Source: Flaviramulus multivorans
GTDB lineage: Bacteria > Bacteroidota > Bacteroidia > Flavobacteriales > Flavobacteriaceae
Reading direction: 5' to 3'
Assembly (NCBI RefSeq): GCF_021728415.1
Contig: NZ_JAKKDV010000005.1
Location: 1-64,000 of the forward strand
Length of the DNA stretch: 64,000 bases
In this document: positions 61,037-64,000 of the stretch, piece after piece
How positions within the stretch are numbered: position 1 is the stretch's first letter
Layout: every line of letters begins with the position of its first letter
The notes under the pieces: model-generated
What the model was told of the DNA's origin: nothing
What the model saw: only the letters and a program-made list of their open reading frames with translations
Database searches by the model: none
Position numbers and translations under genes: made by a program

Positions 61037-61492
61037 TTATTTAACTCTAACACTATCAGGAACCAGTTTCGTATAATCACCACTATTTCTAATCACATCA
61101 CGCACAATAGAGGATGCAATATAGGACGTGCGAGCGGAGGTTAGCAGAAAAACGGTTTCAATAGGAGCAAGGTCTCTGTTGGTATGTGCAATGGCTTTTT
61201 CAAACTCAAAATCTGCAGGATTCCTTAGGCCTCTTAAAATAAAACCAACATCAATTTTTTTGCAAAAATCTACGGTTAAGCCTTTATATGTTACTACTTT
61301 TATTTTGGGCTCATCTGCAAAAGCTTCTTCAATAAACTTCTTGCGCTCTTCAAGCGAGAACATGTATTTTTTATCGGCATTAACCCCAATAGCAACAATA
61401 ACTTCATCAAAAAGAGTGACCCCGCGTTTTATAATATCGTAGTGACCAAGTGTTAAGGGATCAAAAGACCCTGGAAATAATGCACGTTTCAT
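61037..61492 (-). CDS. coaD: Pantetheine-phosphate adenylyltransferase
   Basis: This 151-residue enzyme has the nucleotidyl-transferase motif FPGSFDPLTLGHYDII (T/HxGH), FILRGLRNPADFEFE and TSARTSYIASSIVRDV near the C terminus. It makes dephospho-CoA from 4'-phosphopantetheine and ATP in CoA synthesis. It lies 18 bp after ddl on the same strand. Confidence 0.95.
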   Translation of the reverse strand: MKRALFPGSFDPLTLGHYDIIKRGVTLFDEVIVAIGVNADKKYMFSLEERKKFIEEAFADEPKIKVVTYKGLTVDFCKKIDVGFILRGLRNPADFEFEKAIAHTNRDLAPIETVFLLTSARTSYIASSIVRDVIRNSGDYTKLVPDSVRVK

Positions 61493-61510
61493 AATTTAAA
61501 ATTACAATAT

Positions 61511-62485
61511 TTATTTCAAAGCCTCATCAATGGCGCTATCAAATAATTCACTTAGGGTTAAACCTGCAGCAGCAGCTTGTTGGGGTAATATACTTTCTCT
61601 GGTTAATCCAGGTACAGTGTTTACTTCAAGTAAATGTGGTTCACCATCTTTAAAAATGTATTCACTTCGACTGAACCCAGTCATTTTTAAAACGTTGTAA
61701 ACTTGTTTTGCCAATATGTTAACTTTATTCTCTTGATCTTTGGTTAATCGAGCTGGTGTTATCTCTTGTGACTTTCCTAAATATTTGGCTTCGTAATCAA
61801 AAAAATCATTTTCACTTACAATTTCTGTAATTGGCAATACTTTGGTTTTACTTTTATAAGTAATAACACCCACTGAAACTTCAGTACCATCTAAAAATGA
61901 TTCTATTATAATTTCATCATCTTCTTTAAAAGCCACATCTATGGCATTTTGTAAATCTTCTTTTTTATGCACTTTGGTTACACCAAAACTGCTACCAGCT
62001 TTATTGGCCTTAACAAAACAGGGCAGTCCTACTTTGTTTATAATAGCATCTTTATCAACCGTATCACCTAAATTTAAGTAATAGGATTCAGCAGTTTTTA
62101 TGCCATAGGGTTTCAACACGCTTAAACAATCTCTCTTATTAAAGGTTAAACTTGCTTGGTACATGTTACAGCTAGTGTGCGGTATGTTAAGTAACTCAAA
62201 ATACCCTTGCATAAAACCATCTTCTCCAGGCGACCCATGTATAGCGTTAAATACACAATCAAATGTAATTTTCGAATTATTTACTGTTGCCGAGAAATCA
62301 TTTTTATCAATTGGGAATTCTTTATCATTAGCATCTACATAAACCCATTTATTTTTGAAAATATGAATACGATATGCGTTATATTTTGAGGCATCAAGCG
62401 TTTCGTAAACAACGTTTCCGCTCTTTAAAGAAATTTGATATTCGCTGGAATATCCTCCCATAATTATGGCTATATTTTTTTTCAT
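61511..62485 (-). CDS. ddl: D-alanine--D-alanine ligase
   Basis: This 324-residue ATP-grasp enzyme has GGYSSEYQISLKSG at the start, AIHGSPGEDGFMQGYFELL, the ATP-binding PCFVKANKAGSSFGVTKVHK, and the metal/substrate region GEPHLLEVNTVPGLTRESIL. It supplies the D-Ala-D-Ala dipeptide for peptidoglycan. It is cotranscribed with coaD and divergent from the PASTA protein. Confidence 0.95.
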   Translation of the reverse strand: MKKNIAIIMGGYSSEYQISLKSGNVVYETLDASKYNAYRIHIFKNKWVYVDANDKEFPIDKNDFSATVNNSKITFDCVFNAIHGSPGEDGFMQGYFELLNIPHTSCNMYQASLTFNKRDCLSVLKPYGIKTAESYYLNLGDTVDKDAIINKVGLPCFVKANKAGSSFGVTKVHKKEDLQNAIDVAFKEDDEIIIESFLDGTEVSVGVITYKSKTKVLPITEIVSENDFFDYEAKYLGKSQEITPARLTKDQENKVNILAKQVYNVLKMTGFSRSEYIFKDGEPHLLEVNTVPGLTRESILPQQAAAAGLTLSELFDSAIDEALK

Positions 62486-62623
62486 TAAAAATGAATTAAG
62501 TAAATATCAATCTAAAACCAACAATAAAACGTATCTATAATTAGTTAAGCTAAAATATCATATAAATTGCAAAAGAAAAAACAGTTCTGTTTTTATATAT
62601 TTGCCTAATTGAAAATTCTTTAC

Positions 62624-63181
62624 ATGAGCATTATTAAATTTCTATCCAGTAAAACCTTTTTAAAACAAATTTTATTGGCAATTGCGGCAATAGTTGTGCT
62701 ATGTTTTATCTTTTTAAGGTGGTTAAACATGACCACTAATCACGGAGATTTTGAAACCGTTCCTGATTTAAAAGGGAAATCTATTAATGTTGCTCAAGTA
62801 GAATTGGAGGATAATAATTTAGTGATGCAAATTCAAGATTCGGCTAATTACAATCCAGATTATCCCAAGTTTTCAGTTATCGAGCAAGACCCTGTTGCTG
62901 GGGCAAAAGTTAAAGAAGACCGAAAAATATACATTACTTTAAATCCCTCAGGTTATAGAAAAATAAGGGTTCCCGATGGATTGATTGATAAAACCTACCG
63001 TCAAGTAAAACCAACGCTTGAAGCTTTAGGTTTTAAAGTAGGGAAAATAACCTATGTTGATAATATTGGAAAAGACATGGTTTTAAAGTTATCACATCAA
63101 GGAACTACAATAGAATCTGGCGACAAATTACCTAAAACGTCTGTAATAGACTTGGTTCTAGGAAATGGTAACAGACCCTAA
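62624..63181 (+). CDS. PASTA-domain membrane protein (no kinase)
   Basis: The ATG at 62624 gives 185 residues: a short cytoplasmic start, one membrane helix (LLAIAAIVVLCFIFLRWLNM) and two PASTA domains (FETVPDLKGKSINVAQVELE and IRVPDGLIDKTYRQVKPTL). A TTG five codons earlier is possible but weaker. PASTA domains bind peptidoglycan; here there is no Ser/Thr kinase or penicillin-binding part. The rluD-type gene starts 2 bp after its stop, so the two share an operon. Confidence 0.88.
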   Translation: MSIIKFLSSKTFLKQILLAIAAIVVLCFIFLRWLNMTTNHGDFETVPDLKGKSINVAQVELEDNNLVMQIQDSANYNPDYPKFSVIEQDPVAGAKVKEDRKIYITLNPSGYRKIRVPDGLIDKTYRQVKPTLEALGFKVGKITYVDNIGKDMVLKLSHQGTTIESGDKLPKTSVIDLVLGNGNRP

Positions 63182-63183
63182 CA

Positions 63184-64000
63184 ATGGAAGACAATACACA
63201 GCAATTTCCAGATGAAGAAAGCGACCTTTATGAACATTATGCGTTTACAGTAGAGAAAGGCCAAACACCACTTCGAATAGATAAATATTTGATGAATTTT
63301 GTTGAAAATGCTACTCGAAACAAAATTCAGGCAGCTGCGAAAAACGGAAGTATTTTTGTTAATGGTGTTACCGTTAAATCAAATTACAAAGTAAAACCTC
63401 TTGATAATATTCGTGTACTTTTTACGCATCCTCCATATGAAAACTTATTAATTGGAGAGGATATTGATATAGATGTAGTGTATGAAGATGACACGCTTTT
63501 AGTGGTGAATAAACCTGCCGGTATGGTGGTACACCCTGGTCATGGAAACTATTCAGGAACTTTAATAAATGCATTAATTCATCGGTTTGATAATTTACCG
63601 AACAACTCCAGTGAACGACCTGGTTTGGTACACAGAATTGATAAGGATACAAGCGGACTTTTAGTGATTGCAAAAACCGAACATGCTATGGCAGAGTTAT
63701 CATTACAATTTGCCGAAAAAACCAGTGAACGCGAGTATGTAGCTTTAGTTTGGGGAAATATAGAAGAGGACGAAGGCACTATTGAAGGTAATATTGGGCG
63801 TCATCCAAAAAACCGATTGCAAAACACGGTGTTTCTAGATGATGATGCAGAAAAAGGCAAACCAGCTGTTACCCATTATAAAGTTTTAGAACGTTTGGGT
63901 TATGTAACGCTAGTTTCATGTAAATTAGAAACTGGGCGTACACACCAAATTCGAGTACATATGAAACATATTGGGCATACATTGTTTAATGATGAGCGCT
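63184..64000 (+). CDS. RluA/RluD-family pseudouridine synthase, 3' truncated by the window
   Basis: From the ATG at 63184 the frame stays open to the window end, giving 272 codons. An S4-like N-terminal domain (TPLRIDKYLMNFVENATRNK) precedes the catalytic domain with RPGLVHRIDKDTSGLLVIAK, whose Asp is the catalytic residue, then GRHPKNRLQNTVF and ETGRTHQIRVHMKHIGH. It should modify 23S rRNA, probably at the RluD positions of helix 69. The last 50 or so residues are missing. Confidence 0.93.
   Translation, partial: MEDNTQQFPDEESDLYEHYAFTVEKGQTPLRIDKYLMNFVENATRNKIQAAAKNGSIFVNGVTVKSNYKVKPLDNIRVLFTHPPYENLLIGEDIDIDVVYEDDTLLVVNKPAGMVVHPGHGNYSGTLINALIHRFDNLPNNSSERPGLVHRIDKDTSGLLVIAKTEHAMAELSLQFAEKTSEREYVALVWGNIEEDEGTIEGNIGRHPKNRLQNTVFLDDDAEKGKPAVTHYKVLERLGYVTLVSCKLETGRTHQIRVHMKHIGHTLFNDER

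Noticed and set aside
62581-62590. A plus-strand LytTR-like site before the PASTA gene
   Set aside because: ACAGTTC is present, but the partner half-site 21 bp upstream is missing.
1-64000. CRISPR arrays, rRNA, tRNA, prophage or transposase genes
   Set aside because: I looked for regular spaced repeats, tRNA-like cloverleaf sequence and transposase motifs on both strands and saw none. Weakly conserved RNA genes could be missed without a covariance search.

Overview
The window looks like the chromosome of a marine-type member of the Flavobacteriaceae (Bacteroidota). It is AT-rich and has Bacteroidota-style promoters (TTTG, about 20 nt, TAnnTTTG). Typical families include TonB-dependent receptors with FSQ/AQ-type signal peptides, head GIN and DUF2141 proteins, a LETM1-related biofilm protein, 2TM-domain kinases and a kinase-free PASTA protein. 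I found no rRNA, tRNA, CRISPR array, prophage or transposase gene.

Layout. 1-151: 3' end of an fsa-type aldolase gene. 0.5-8.2 kb: a trans-4-hydroxy-proline catabolic operon (deaminase, 2,5-dioxopentanoate dehydrogenase, DUF885 lipoprotein peptidase, hydroxyproline epimerase, FAD oxidase) with a divergent AraC regulator, ended by a perfect palindromic terminator. 8.2-12 kb: PadR-PspC envelope-stress pair, a head GIN lipoprotein and a DUF4870 protein. 12-15.3 kb: DUF4442, AIM24-like, a small conserved protein, oxyR, DUF2141. 15.4-22 kb: a DUF58/DUF805/MoxR/DUF4350/DUF4129/SpoIIM operon with divergent RDD. 22-27 kb: TRIC channel, VOC/HxlR divergent pair, a cassette-like NTF2 lipoprotein gene, cyclophilin, Nudix CoA hydrolase, acyltransferase. 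27-32 kb: TonB receptor, TPR lipoprotein and two half-DUF4331 proteins in one operon. 32-35 kb: LETM1-related protein, lpxD, Pr6Pr. 35-38.6 kb: LytTR response regulator, two 2TM proteins, 2TM-fused LytS-like kinase and a TPR-like secreted protein. 39-45 kb: tonB, hsp20, GH2 enzyme, TonB receptor. 45-54 kb: ECF sigma factor, topoisomerase III, phospholipid genes (psd, cdsA) with an acyl-CoA-binding protein, LUD protein, ftsH, rsfS. 54-64 kb: birA, pyrE, Nudix, M14 peptidase, SulP, coaD, ddl, PASTA protein and a truncated rluD-type gene.

The most interesting signal is regulatory. Four minus-strand genes for exported proteins (GIN lipoprotein, DUF2141, TPR-like protein, TonB receptor) share one upstream architecture. 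In gene direction it is two LytTR-like direct half-sites 21 bp apart, then exactly 35 nt, then a (G/C)A(T/A)ATTTG box. One copy drives the operon that encodes the LytTR regulator and its 2TM kinase, so I infer an autoregulated envelope regulon. Other leads are a 21-bp-spaced direct repeat at the hydroxyproline promoter, a YodB-like operator between the HxlR and VOC genes, a family of short dispersed repeats with GCGTTA/TAACGC ends, an attC-like fold beside a single-gene cassette, and a DUF4331 domain split over two exported proteins in a TonB-receptor operon.

All functional names come from reading motifs by eye; no database search was run.
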